Shown: one piece after another, positions 50,100-58,711 of the stretch
Numbering within the stretch: position 1 is the stretch's first letter
Layout of the letters: each line of letters starts with the position of its first letter
From: Hyphobacterium sp. CCMP332
GTDB lineage: Bacteria > Pseudomonadota > Alphaproteobacteria > Caulobacterales > Maricaulaceae
DNA: 64,000 nt
NCBI RefSeq assembly: GCF_014323565.1
Contig: NZ_CP058669.1
Coordinates: forward strand, 248,001-312,000
Direction: 5' to 3'
Program-made: the position numbers and the translations under genes
Notes under the pieces: generated by a model
Database searches by the model: none
What the model was told of the DNA's origin: nothing
What the model saw: the letters and a program-made list of their open reading frames with translations, nothing else

Positions 50100-51728
50100 T
50101 CAGGCAGTTCGAGCCAGAGGTTCCGACGATTGCTGACCGCTCGCCAACCTGTCGATGGCAGCAAAAAGAGTTTCCTTTTTCACCGGCTTGGCGAGGTGAA
50201 GATTCATACCGGCCGCCAGGCATTGCGCTTCGTCTTCCCGGCGGGCATTGGCGGTCAGGGCTATGATGGGTGTCATGGCCGCCGTGGATGGCAGATCGCG
50301 GATGGCCCGTGTGGCCTGAAGCCCGTCCATTACCGGCATTTGCATATCCATGAATACCAGATTGTAGGTGCGGTTTTGAACGGCCTCCAGCGCTTCCTGG
50401 CCATCGCCGACAACATCTGCGTTGATCCCGCGCAAGCGAAGCAGGCCGACAATTGCCTGCTGGTTGACGATATTGTCTTCCGCCACGAGGACTCGCAGCG
50501 GTGCCGGGGTCGGTGATGCATCCGTCGCGGCGCTCGCGGCAGGCAATTCGGGAGAGCGGCTTACCGCGCCCAGCGCCACTTCGAACCAGAAATGCGCGCC
50601 CTTGTTTTCCTCACTCTCGAAACCGATCGTGCCGCCAAGCATCTCTATGATGCGCCGGGAGATGGCGAGACCCAATCCTGTCCCGCCGTGTTTACGCGTT
50701 GTGCTGACATCGGCCTGGCTGAATTGCTCGAACATGCGCGATTGTGCGGTCTGCGGAATGCCGCAACCGGTATCGCGGACATCGGCGCGCAGGAGAAGGC
50801 GTCCACCGGTGGCCGTGGATATCGAAAGCGTAACATTCACCGCGCCCTGATCGGTAAATTTGATCGCGTTTCCGATCAGGTTGAACAGGACCTGTTCGAT
50901 GCGGACGCGGTCGCCAAAGATCATCTGATCATCGCCGCCCTCGCAGGTCACATTGTAATCTAGGGACTTCTCTCCGGCCCGGACGCTCCACAGGTTTCGC
51001 GCTTCGTCTGCGAGCCTGGACAGGGCGAACGTCTCCGGTTCGATGTCCAGCTTGCCGGCTTCGAGCTTGGAGAAATCCAGCACATCATTCAGGATACGCA
51101 GCAGAATCTCGCCGGAATCGACGATGGTTCTGGCCAGCTTCTCCTGATCGGCCATGAGGTCGGTCTCCAGAAGCAACTGGCTGATCCCCAGGACACCGTT
51201 CAGCGGCGTGCGAATTTCATGGCTCATGGTTGCCAGAAAATCCGATTTGACCTGGGCGGCCGACAAGGCTTGCAGGCGGGAATGGCTCAATTGTGTTGCC
51301 AGCGCGGAGAGCTTCCGGTTGCGTTCCTCGCTCTCTTCCGTCACCGCGGTAAAAAGGGCGAGACCGGTGCCGATCCCGCGATATGCACCGTTGCGCGTGA
51401 TGACGAAGCCGTCCATCAAGGCGCCCGGCCGCTTGGTGACGATCAGGCGATTGAGATCGCTGACCGGGGTCATTTCCTCGACAATCAGCGGATCCTTGTC
51501 CATCAGAAAGCTGACGGGGCGTTTGGCAAAGAGCGCCCGGCCGTGCCGGTCTGCCATTTTCAGAAAAAAGGCATCTCTCGGGATCAGTCCGATCGGGCGG
51601 TCGCCATCGACGATAGGCAAAGCCAGCAGATCATCGTCATCGCCGAACATCTCGTAGACGACTTCGCCCCTGGTCGCGGCGGTGATGGGCGCAATGGGTT
51701 CACTGAGATGTCGGACAAGGCGGCTCAT
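50100..51728 (-). CDS. Hybrid histidine kinase with N-terminal CBS-like sensor
   Basis: 542 residues, no membrane segment. The N-terminal part (about 1-125) looks like a CBS pair as found with GGDEF proteins (LLALPIVDGDRPIGLIPRDA, LMDKDPLIVEEMTPVSDLNR). HisKA follows with the phospho-accepting His in MSHEIRTPLNG, and HATPase with LIGNAIKFT and a normal GTGLGLAISRRI. The C-terminal receiver has VFMDMQMPVMDG. This is a complete hybrid kinase in the style of cell-cycle and stress phosphorelays. A stretch of about 45 residues in the receiver is identical to the kinase it faces. Confidence 0.9.
   Translation of the reverse strand: MSRLVRHLSEPIAPITAATRGEVVYEMFGDDDDLLALPIVDGDRPIGLIPRDAFFLKMADRHGRALFAKRPVSFLMDKDPLIVEEMTPVSDLNRLIVTKRPGALMDGFVITRNGAYRGIGTGLALFTAVTEESEERNRKLSALATQLSHSRLQALSAAQVKSDFLATMSHEIRTPLNGVLGISQLLLETDLMADQEKLARTIVDSGEILLRILNDVLDFSKLEAGKLDIEPETFALSRLADEARNLWSVRAGEKSLDYNVTCEGGDDQMIFGDRVRIEQVLFNLIGNAIKFTDQGAVNVTLSISTATGGRLLLRADVRDTGCGIPQTAQSRMFEQFSQADVSTTRKHGGTGLGLAISRRIIEMLGGTIGFESEENKGAHFWFEVALGAVSRSPELPAASAATDASPTPAPLRVLVAEDNIVNQQAIVGLLRLRGINADVVGDGQEALEAVQNRTYNLVFMDMQMPVMDGLQATRAIRDLPSTAAMTPIIALTANARREDEAQCLAAGMNLHLAKPVKKETLFAAIDRLASGQQSSEPLARTA
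50272..50339 (-). repeat. 68-bp inverted repeat, copy 2 (receiver region of second kinase)
   Basis: The reverse complement of this tract equals 49771-49838. The two copies are 433 bases apart and in opposite orientation because the kinase genes converge. Confidence 0.9.
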
Positions 51729-51833
51729 TTACAGGCTCCGGTGATCAGGTGCCGTCAAAATGGGTCGCGATTATTTCCTATCCGCTTAATAGGACAGTGG
51801 TTTCACATAAAATTCGCCAAAGTGTAACGCGCC

Positions 51834-52154
51834 TTAACGCAAGGTTTCCGCGCGCACCCAGTCCAGAAATCCCGCCGAACTGCCGTCCGGTTCCACCAGC
51901 CATTCCAGGATGGCGGGTTCCTCATAGGGATGCAGCGCCTTGACCGCCTCCGCGCAGGCCGCGCCGCGCGCCGTTTTCAGGATCATCACCCATTCGGTCT
52001 CTGCCTGCACCCTCCCCTGCCACTGGAAGAAGGAGGTGCCGCCGGGCAGAAGGTTGGCGCAGGCAATCATCCGCGCTTCCAGCAGCTTTGCGGCGGCCTG
52101 CCGGGCGCTCTTTTCGTCCGGCCATGTGGTATAGATGAGGCTGACATCTGACAT
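51834..52154 (-). CDS. cutA: Divalent-cation tolerance protein CutA
   Basis: 106 residues from ATG 52154 (MSDVSLIYTTWPDEKSARQA), the usual CutA size. The signature IACANLLPGGTSFFQWQGRV with ETEWVMILKT is present, and HPYEEPAILEWLVE is typical of the C-terminal half. CutA forms trimers and is linked to copper tolerance in E. coli, although its biochemical role is unsettled. The upstream extension in the same frame is not supported. It is divergent from queC. Confidence 0.93.
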   Translation of the reverse strand: MSDVSLIYTTWPDEKSARQAAAKLLEARMIACANLLPGGTSFFQWQGRVQAETEWVMILKTARGAACAEAVKALHPYEEPAILEWLVEPDGSSAGFLDWVRAETLR

Positions 52155-52185
52155 GTCGGGGATTTTAGCCTTATAAGGCCCGGCT

Positions 52186-52896
52186 ATGAAGTCTGACCGC
52201 ACACCTTCCGCACTGGTTCTCTTTTCCGGGGGACAGGATTCGGCCACTGCGCTCGCCTGGGCGCTGGAGCAGTATCCGCGTGTGGAAACGGTCGGCTTTG
52301 ATTATGGCCAGCGCCATGACGTCGAATTGCAGGCCCGCCTGCACGTCCGAAAGGCACTGTCCGGCCTCAATGCGGAATGGGCGGCGCGTCTCGGGCCGGA
52401 CCAGATGGTGGATTTGACCGGCTATGGCGCCCTCGCCGAAAGCGCGCTGACGGCGGAAATGGAAATCGAATGGAAAGAGGGCGGCCTGCCATCCACTTTC
52501 GTGCCGGGTCGCAATCTGGTCTTTCTGACGGTTGCCTCGGCTCTGGCGTTCAGGCGCGGGCTACGCGATCTCGTCGGCGGCATGTGCGAAACCGATTATT
52601 CTGGTTATCCGGATTGTCGCCGCGATACGCTGGACGCCGCCCAGACCATGATCTCGCTCGGGCTGGATTGGGCCATGCCCATCGAGACACCGCTGATGTT
52701 CCTGACCAAGGGGCAGACCTGGAAGCTGGCCCATGATCTGGGCGGGGATGATCTTGTCGGAATGATCGTGGAGGACACGCATACCTGCTATCTGGGTGAT
52801 CGCTCGCAGCGCCATGACTGGGGTTATGGCTGCGGTGTGTGCCCGGCGTGCGAATTGCGCGCGCGCGGTTGGCAGGACTGGCAGGCCGACGCATGA
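52186..52896 (+). CDS. queC: 7-cyano-7-deazaguanine synthase QueC
   Basis: 236 residues. QueC makes preQ0 from 7-carboxy-7-deazaguanine, ammonia and ATP on the way to queuosine in tRNA. The ATP motif [15 protein letters not shown] is near residue 14; a zinc site is formed by the four cysteines of CYLGD...CGVCPACE near the C-terminus. It overlaps queE by 4 bases (ATGA). No preQ1 riboswitch is visible in the 31 bases upstream. Confidence 0.96.
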   Translation: MKSDRTPSALVLFSGGQDSATALAWALEQYPRVETVGFDYGQRHDVELQARLHVRKALSGLNAEWAARLGPDQMVDLTGYGALAESALTAEMEIEWKEGGLPSTFVPGRNLVFLTVASALAFRRGLRDLVGGMCETDYSGYPDCRRDTLDAAQTMISLGLDWAMPIETPLMFLTKGQTWKLAHDLGGDDLVGMIVEDTHTCYLGDRSQRHDWGYGCGVCPACELRARGWQDWQADA

Positions 52897-53522
52897 CCTA
52901 CTCCGTCAAGGAAATCTTCCTGACTGTCCAGGGCGAAGGCGGACAGGCCGGCCGGCCGGCTGTCTTCTGCCGCTTTGCCGGTTGTAATCTCTGGTCCGGG
53001 CTGGAGCGCGACCGTGTCAGCGCGATCTGCAATTTCTGTGATACCGATTTTATCGGAACGGACGGCCCCGGCGGCGGCAAGTTCAGGACCGCCGAAGCGC
53101 TCGCACAGGCCGTCGCCGGTCAGTGGCCGGGCGGCGGCACGCCGCTGGTCGTGTGCACGGGCGGGGAGCCGCTGCTGCAGCTCGACGCGGAGCTCATTGC
53201 GGCCTTCAAGTCTGCCGGCTTCGAGATCGCCGTGGAAAGCAATGGCACGCTGAAAGCGCCGGACGGTATTGACTGGCTGACCGTCAGTCCCAAGGCGCAG
53301 ACAGAGATTGTCCAGACGACAGGCGAGGAACTGAAACTGGTCTTTCCTCAGCCGGGTGTCGACCCGACCCGGTTTGAAGATCTCGATTTCAAGCGCTTTT
53401 CACTGCAGCCCATGGATGGGCCGAACCAGATGGAAAACGCCCAGGCGGCATTTGAATACTGCCTGGCGCATCCCAAATGGTCCTTGAGCCTCCAGACCCA
53501 CAAATGGATCGGCGCGCCCTGA
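52893..53522 (+). CDS. queE: 7-carboxy-7-deazaguanine synthase QueE
   Basis: 209 residues from ATG 52893. A radical-SAM enzyme that contracts the ring of 6-carboxytetrahydropterin. The iron-sulfur motif here is C31-x14-C46-x2-C49, an extended form typical of some QueE proteins, in [20 protein letters not shown] followed by [18 protein letters not shown] is the SAM-binding GGEP motif. With queC it gives two steps of queuosine synthesis; queD and queF are not in the window. Confidence 0.95.
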   Translation: MTYSVKEIFLTVQGEGGQAGRPAVFCRFAGCNLWSGLERDRVSAICNFCDTDFIGTDGPGGGKFRTAEALAQAVAGQWPGGGTPLVVCTGGEPLLQLDAELIAAFKSAGFEIAVESNGTLKAPDGIDWLTVSPKAQTEIVQTTGEELKLVFPQPGVDPTRFEDLDFKRFSLQPMDGPNQMENAQAAFEYCLAHPKWSLSLQTHKWIGAP

Positions 53523-53529
53523 GCGGAGC

Positions 53530-54075
53530 CTATGAGCCGGAATTTACCGCATCCCGGAGGCTGGCTGCCAGCCGCGAGGAGAAGCGGTCGAATGTCCGGT
53601 TGGTGTCGGTCCAGACGCTGGCATATTGCGCATCGCGAATGCTGGGCGTCGTCCAGCTGTAGTCATAGGTCGCCACCAGCGAGCCGTCCGCAGCGCGCAG
53701 TTCGGCCATGACATGTGCCCCGCCGCGGCCATAGCTCTCGAAGCTGAGACCGGGTGTTCCGCCCTGCTGGGCGAAGGTCGGCCGGTTCGGCGTTGCATCC
53801 TCGATCACGACGTGAAGCGTGGCGCCGGCCTCGCCGTCAGCCAACAGCGAGACTTCGCGCAATTCGCGTTCGAGGTCTGCGGTCAGCGTGCGGATCAGAC
53901 GATCAAATTCGCGCTCGCCGTATTCGTCGCCCTTGGCTGCGAGCGTCTCGCCAATGGTGATCTCCGCAAGACCGACCGGCCCGGTCGGCGTGGCGGCATA
54001 GCTGCTGGTAATACCCTGAGCGAAGACGGGTGCTGCAAACAGCACCGCGGTCAGAGCCGAAATGAGATAACGCAT
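53530..54075 (-). CDS. Secreted protein of unknown function
   Basis: 181 residues with a signal peptide (MRYLISALTAVLFAAPVFAQ). The mature part has a Gly/Phe-rich middle (QGGTPGLSFESYGRGGAHVM) and ends in a helical RFSSRLAASLRDAVNSG. The general layout resembles small DUF3313-like periplasmic or lipoprotein-like proteins, but I cannot name a family. It converges with queE and lies downstream of a short lipoprotein gene. Confidence 0.65.
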   Translation of the reverse strand: MRYLISALTAVLFAAPVFAQGITSSYAATPTGPVGLAEITIGETLAAKGDEYGEREFDRLIRTLTADLERELREVSLLADGEAGATLHVVIEDATPNRPTFAQQGGTPGLSFESYGRGGAHVMAELRAADGSLVATYDYSWTTPSIRDAQYASVWTDTNRTFDRFSSRLAASLRDAVNSGS

Positions 54076-54146
54076 GGTAAGTCTCCTGATGGTCGGCCTG
54101 TCCCCTTACTGCCATACATAGCAGAGAAAACAGGCTCTGTCAGGAA

Positions 54147-54377
54147 CTACTCGTGATCGTGATCATGGTCGTGATCATCATCGTCATCCTCGCCGTCGCC
54201 GGGGATGGCGGTGCGGACAACGGCGCCACCGACATTGCCGGCGGTTTCCAGAACCGTGCCGGTGGTCCGGACCGCGGTCTCGGCCACCATGGATGTCGCG
54301 CCGATGACAAGACATCCCGACAGGGCCGGAGCCGCCATTACGACAGAAAGAAGAACAAGAAGACGCCGAGCGGTCAT
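54147..54377 (-). CDS. Short lipoprotein with an Asp/His tail
   Basis: 76 residues from ATG 54377 (GGAG 7 bases upstream). A lipoprotein signal MTARRLLVLLSVVMAAPALS leads to the lipobox LSGC. The middle is GATSMVAETAVRTTGTVLET, seen in several short alphaproteobacterial envelope proteins. The C-terminus is DGEDDDDDHDHDHDHE, a run of acid and histidine that could bind metal ions such as Zn, Ni or Cu. The function is unknown. Confidence 0.68.
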   Translation of the reverse strand: MTARRLLVLLSVVMAAPALSGCLVIGATSMVAETAVRTTGTVLETAGNVGGAVVRTAIPGDGEDDDDDHDHDHDHE

Positions 54378-54442
54378 GAGACACTCCATTTCATGAGGCC
54401 ATCATGATCGCCCGGCAGGGATTCATAAAGGGTGAAGATGCA

Positions 54443-55141
54443 TCAGCGCGTGTCAGTCAGCACCAGTTCGGCATCTTCAAGGGCCGTCAACGTGATCTTG
54501 TCCACATCGGTGATCGCCGCGCCATCGCGCGCACTGACCCGTTCTCCGTTAACCGCGACCACGCCCTTGGTCGTTGCAAGGTATTGATGGCGCCCGGCTT
54601 TCGGTGAATAGGTCACTGACTGGCCCGCCTCCAGCGTGGCCCCCATCACCCGGGCATCGGCCCGGATCATCAGCCCGCCGTCCGTTTCAGGATCGCCGGA
54701 CGCCAGCATCACCAACTCGCCTGCGCGATCGGCTTTCGGAAAGCTCATCGCATCCCAGCGCGGCGTACCGCCGCTTGTCTCCGGAACAATCCAGATCTGG
54801 AAGATCCGCGTCAGCTCGTCTTCCCGGTTATACTCCGCGTGGCGGATACCCGAGCCCGCTGACATGACCTGCACGTCGCCGGCCACGGTACGCCCCTTAT
54901 TGCCGAGGCTGTCCTCATGCGTGATCGCGCCATCCCGGACATAGGTGATAATTTCCATGTCGGCATGGGGGTGAGGCGGAAAGCCGGTTTTCGGCTGAAT
55001 TTCATCATCATTCCAGACCCGAAGTGCGCCCCAGCCCATGCGGGACGGTTCGTGATAATGGCCGAAACTGAAATGGTGCCGGGCATTCAGCCAGTCGATC
55101 TGGAACCGGCCGAGGCTGGCAAATGTGCGGACATCAATCAT
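54443..55141 (-). CDS. Pirin-family protein (YhhW-like quercetinase)
   Basis: 232 residues, choosing ATG 55141 because GAGG precedes it; ATG 55153 is an alternative. The bicupin pattern FPPHPHADMEIITYVRDGAI with THEDSLGN gives the metal-binding histidines, and GSGIRHAEYN is also conserved. Some family members have quercetin 2,3-dioxygenase activity; the natural substrate is unclear. It is divergent from nothing obvious and lies alone. Confidence 0.9.
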   Translation of the reverse strand: MIDVRTFASLGRFQIDWLNARHHFSFGHYHEPSRMGWGALRVWNDDEIQPKTGFPPHPHADMEIITYVRDGAITHEDSLGNKGRTVAGDVQVMSAGSGIRHAEYNREDELTRIFQIWIVPETSGGTPRWDAMSFPKADRAGELVMLASGDPETDGGLMIRADARVMGATLEAGQSVTYSPKAGRHQYLATTKGVVAVNGERVSARDGAAITDVDKITLTALEDAELVLTDTR

Positions 55142-55249
55142 GAAGACCTCCATGGCGTATTGTTGTTGGAGGCGGAGATAAGGCGGCACCGCTGCGCGAT
55201 AAACACCGCGATTGGCGGCTTATAGTTTCCAAACCGGACGCAATCAACG

Positions 55250-56602
55250 TCAGTCGCGCTGAATACGCACAGAGACCGGATCGCCGCCCTTGAAGTGGAT
55301 ATCGCGCTGCGGGAAGGGGAAGTTCACGCCATTTTCGGTGAAGGCTTTCCAGATCGCCAGCAACACCTCGCTCGACACATTATTCACCCCCTGACCGGGA
55401 TCGGCGATCCAGAAGCGGATTTCCAGATCGATGGAATTATCGCCGAAACCGCGTAACAGGCATTTGGGCGCTGGTGAATTGAGCACGCGGGGCACCGTCT
55501 TCGAGGCCTCGACCGCCAGCTCCATCGCCGTGGGCAGGTCGGTCGTATAGTCAACGCCGATCATCCGTTTGATCCGCACAGCATGGTCGGAGAAAGACCA
55601 GTTGATCACCTTGGTGGTGATAAATTCCTCGTTCGGAATCAGGTGTTCCATGCCGTCGCGCGTGATCACCGAGGCAAAGCGCATGCCCAGTGAATTCACG
55701 CGGCCATAGGTCTCTTCCAGCGTGATGACATCGCCGGGTTTGATCGACCGGTCCAGCAGAAGAATGACGCCGGACACCAGATTGGAGAAAATCTTCTGCA
55801 GGCCGAAGCCGATACCCAGGCCGACCGCACCGGAGAAGATGGCCAGCGCGCCCAGCGGAATGCCGAGGCTCGACAGGGCCAGCAGAATGGCGGTCGCCAG
55901 CAGCGTGACCTGAACCGACTTGCCGATCAGCAGGCGCGCTGACGGATTCAGGCTCGGCAGTTTGTTGATCCGCGCCGACAGGATGGCGGCCATGCGCGAG
56001 GCCAGCCAGTACAGAATGACCAGCAGGACGAGCGCCTGAATCGCCGACATGATCGAGACGCGGCCGCCGCCGACACCGACGCCCAGGGAATCCAGGAATC
56101 CGGTCGTTGGCCCCAGCCAGCCGAGGATATTCATGGCGGCAATGGTCCAGCTCATGATCGCTGCGGTGCGCGACCAGAAGGGCTCGGCGATAAAGCCGGT
56201 CAGCAGGCGGATCACCGCCCATGCGCCGACCAGATTGGCCGCCAGCCGGACCCAGAATATTTCCATTTCCAGCTGTTGCAGGGTGAACAGGACCGCCGAC
56301 AGGAAGACCCAGCTCAGCGCAGGCCCGAGGACCGGCGCCAACAGCCGGACGGCATCAGCCCGCACACGGCGGAGAAAGCCGAGGCTGAACAGGCGTTGCA
56401 GCAGATTTCCGACCGGCTTGCGCAGGGCAAAGGCCAGGAGGATGCCGATAACGATCGCGCCCGCCTGCACGCCAAAGGCGATGCTGACCATTTCCGAACG
56501 CAGCCATTCCCACACCGATTCCAGCCGGCTCAGCCAGATCTCCGGATCGGCGAGTTCTTCAAGATCGGGTGTTTCGATCGTCGGGGGCGGATTGGTGGCC
56601 AT
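55250..56602 (-). CDS. MscS-family mechanosensitive channel
   Basis: 450 residues with about five membrane segments, ending in the pore helix LGALAIFSGAVGLGIGFGLQ and the MscS segment KIFSNLVSGVILLLDRSIKP, GDVITLEETYGRVNSLGMRF. The C-terminal cytoplasmic domain (IPNEEFITTKVINWSFSD onward) is typical. It is longer at the N-terminus than E. coli MscS. It probably protects against osmotic downshift together with mscL. Confidence 0.93.
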   Translation of the reverse strand: MATNPPPTIETPDLEELADPEIWLSRLESVWEWLRSEMVSIAFGVQAGAIVIGILLAFALRKPVGNLLQRLFSLGFLRRVRADAVRLLAPVLGPALSWVFLSAVLFTLQQLEMEIFWVRLAANLVGAWAVIRLLTGFIAEPFWSRTAAIMSWTIAAMNILGWLGPTTGFLDSLGVGVGGGRVSIMSAIQALVLLVILYWLASRMAAILSARINKLPSLNPSARLLIGKSVQVTLLATAILLALSSLGIPLGALAIFSGAVGLGIGFGLQKIFSNLVSGVILLLDRSIKPGDVITLEETYGRVNSLGMRFASVITRDGMEHLIPNEEFITTKVINWSFSDHAVRIKRMIGVDYTTDLPTAMELAVEASKTVPRVLNSPAPKCLLRGFGDNSIDLEIRFWIADPGQGVNNVSSEVLLAIWKAFTENGVNFPFPQRDIHFKGGDPVSVRIQRD

Positions 56603-56644
56603 GAATCAGAAAGATAGGCCGGAAGCAGGGGCAACGTCGAGTGG

Positions 56645-58711
56645 CTATTGACCTTCGCGCCGCCAACCCCAGCCCAGAGCCGCTATTATCAGCAGCAGAA
56701 TGGGCAAAGCAGGCAGAAGCGGGGTGCGTTCCGCTCCGCGTACAATGTAGCGCTCATTGCGTTGCAACCCGTACCAGTTGCGTCCGGCGGCATCCGTGCC
56801 GGCCCGTACCCGCCGCATCCCCGGCAAGTCCGGCTGTTCGCCGGTGCCCAGCGTATAGCTGCCACCGCCTGTTGCCCGGACCAGCGGTTGAAGCACTTCA
56901 CGCGTCGGCCGCAGATTGGCGTATTCCAGCGGGTTCAGTGGGCCAAGGGCCGCCACAGCGGTCAGTTCGCCCGAGCGCAACCGCACCAGACCGGATTGCT
57001 CATTGGCTTCGGTGGTCGCGGTAAACCGTCCCGGCTCTCCGGCAGAGGCCATGTCCAGCGTCTCGGTGCGGCCAGAGGGCCATTCCAGTTCCAGCGGCGG
57101 CGGTGCATCGGCCAAAGTGGTGCGATCCGCGACAAGCTGGCCATTGAAGGCACTTGCGGACAGACGCTCTTCGTCCAGCTCCGGCTCGCCCATCAGCCAG
57201 TGGGCGACGCGGCGGAACATTTCGCCATGCGGACCACCGCCCTGATAGCCGCGCGCCCAGAGCCAGCTCTGGTCCGACAAAAGGATGGCGGTGCGGCCCT
57301 GACCGGCGCGGGCCAGCACCAGCAATGGCCCGCCATCAGGCGCTTGCAACAGGGTTTCACCGCCCAGCACCGAGGCATCAATCCGGCGGAACCATTCGCC
57401 CCACGGATCTTCGCCTTCGGCAGGTGCCAGATTCGCGGTTACCGGGTGACGGGCACCCTGTTCGGTGATTTCCGGACGATAGGCACCGGTGGCAATCACG
57501 CCGGTCGGGCGCGCCGGCAGGACGGCCGCCAGCGGCGAGCGATAGATGGAGGTCGCCTGTCCGAACGGCGGGCCGGCGGTGACCAGCAAGGCCCCGCCAT
57601 TATCCACATATCGCGCGATATAGTCGAAATAGAGCGGCGGCATGAGCTGGCGGCGGCGATAGCGGTCGAAAATCACCAGATCAAACTCTTCCAGACGCTC
57701 CTCGAACAATTCGCGGGTCGGGAAGGGGATCAGGGATAATTCATCGACGGGTGTTGAATCCACCGCTTCGGGCGGGCGCAGAATGGTGAAATGCACCAGA
57801 TCGACCGACGGATCGGATTTCAGGAGATCGCGCCAGGTGCGGGCGCCATTATGCGGCTCGCCGGTCACTAGCAGAACACGCAACCGGTCGCGCACGCCGG
57901 TGACAGAAACCGCCGCGCGGTTATTGATCAGCGAGAGCTCTTCGCGCCCTGGCTCGACCTCGATCTCGATGACATTCGCACCCCGATGCTCGATCGGAGC
58001 TGTAACGGTCGTATCCGTGCCGATGGTGATGCGCGCTGTCTGCGGCTCGCCGCCATCGACGCGGAAGGTCAGCGTCGCCGTGCCGGTCATGGCGTCATCC
58101 TCGACCCGAATGACGAATTCGGCCGGTGCGTTGACGAGGCCATAGCGGGGCGCTTCGACAATCACCAGACGCCGGTCGCCGCTATCCGGATCGCCGGTCA
58201 GCAGGTGATGGACCGGTGCCCCGATATCCAGCGCGCCGGCGTCCTCGGGCATATCGTGAACCCGCCCGTCCGAGGCCATGACAATGCCGGCCAGACGATC
58301 GCGCGGAATACCGGCGAGGGCGGCTTGCATGGCGTCCAGCGCCAGTGTGCCGTTCTCGTCATTGCCGATTTCCGCCTCGACCAGATCCAGTTCCGGATCG
58401 GCTTCCGCGCGCGCTCTCAGATCGGCAAGAGCGGCATCGGCCGCTTCACGGCGGCCGGGAATATCCATGGAATCCGAGCGGTCAATGATGGCCAGCGCGA
58501 TATCGGGCAAGGCTTCACGTTCTTCCTCGACGAGCGACGGATTCATCAGAACCGCCGAGATCAGCAGAACAGAGAGGCTACGCCACAACCAGCCATTCAG
58601 GCGGCGGATCGCTCCCACACCGGTAATGACCAGCGCAAATGCCGCCAGCGAGCCAATCGCCCAGACCGGAATCAGGGGCGCAAAGTCGAGCGTGGTGGCC
58701 GCGACACTCAT
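56645..58711 (-). CDS. vWA-like membrane protein of a MoxR cluster
   Basis: 688 residues with membrane segments at the N-terminus (two, in 10-60) and the C-terminus (PLLPALPILLLIIAALGWGW). Between them a von Willebrand A-like domain starts with ALAIIDRSDSM, which keeps the MIDAS pattern DxSxS, followed by a glutamine-amidotransferase-like region (GALLVTAGPPFGQ). It overlaps the DUF4159 gene by 4 bases and is the last gene of the operon. Such proteins are thought to assist assembly or metal loading of other complexes, but the target here is unknown. Confidence 0.8.
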   Translation of the reverse strand: MSVAATTLDFAPLIPVWAIGSLAAFALVITGVGAIRRLNGWLWRSLSVLLISAVLMNPSLVEEEREALPDIALAIIDRSDSMDIPGRREAADAALADLRARAEADPELDLVEAEIGNDENGTLALDAMQAALAGIPRDRLAGIVMASDGRVHDMPEDAGALDIGAPVHHLLTGDPDSGDRRLVIVEAPRYGLVNAPAEFVIRVEDDAMTGTATLTFRVDGGEPQTARITIGTDTTVTAPIEHRGANVIEIEVEPGREELSLINNRAAVSVTGVRDRLRVLLVTGEPHNGARTWRDLLKSDPSVDLVHFTILRPPEAVDSTPVDELSLIPFPTRELFEERLEEFDLVIFDRYRRRQLMPPLYFDYIARYVDNGGALLVTAGPPFGQATSIYRSPLAAVLPARPTGVIATGAYRPEITEQGARHPVTANLAPAEGEDPWGEWFRRIDASVLGGETLLQAPDGGPLLVLARAGQGRTAILLSDQSWLWARGYQGGGPHGEMFRRVAHWLMGEPELDEERLSASAFNGQLVADRTTLADAPPPLELEWPSGRTETLDMASAGEPGRFTATTEANEQSGLVRLRSGELTAVAALGPLNPLEYANLRPTREVLQPLVRATGGGSYTLGTGEQPDLPGMRRVRAGTDAAGRNWYGLQRNERYIVRGAERTPLLPALPILLLIIAALGWGWRREGQ

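Noticed and set aside
52155-52185. A preQ1 riboswitch before queC
   Set aside because: Only 31 bases separate cutA and queC, and no pseudoknot-forming sequence is visible.
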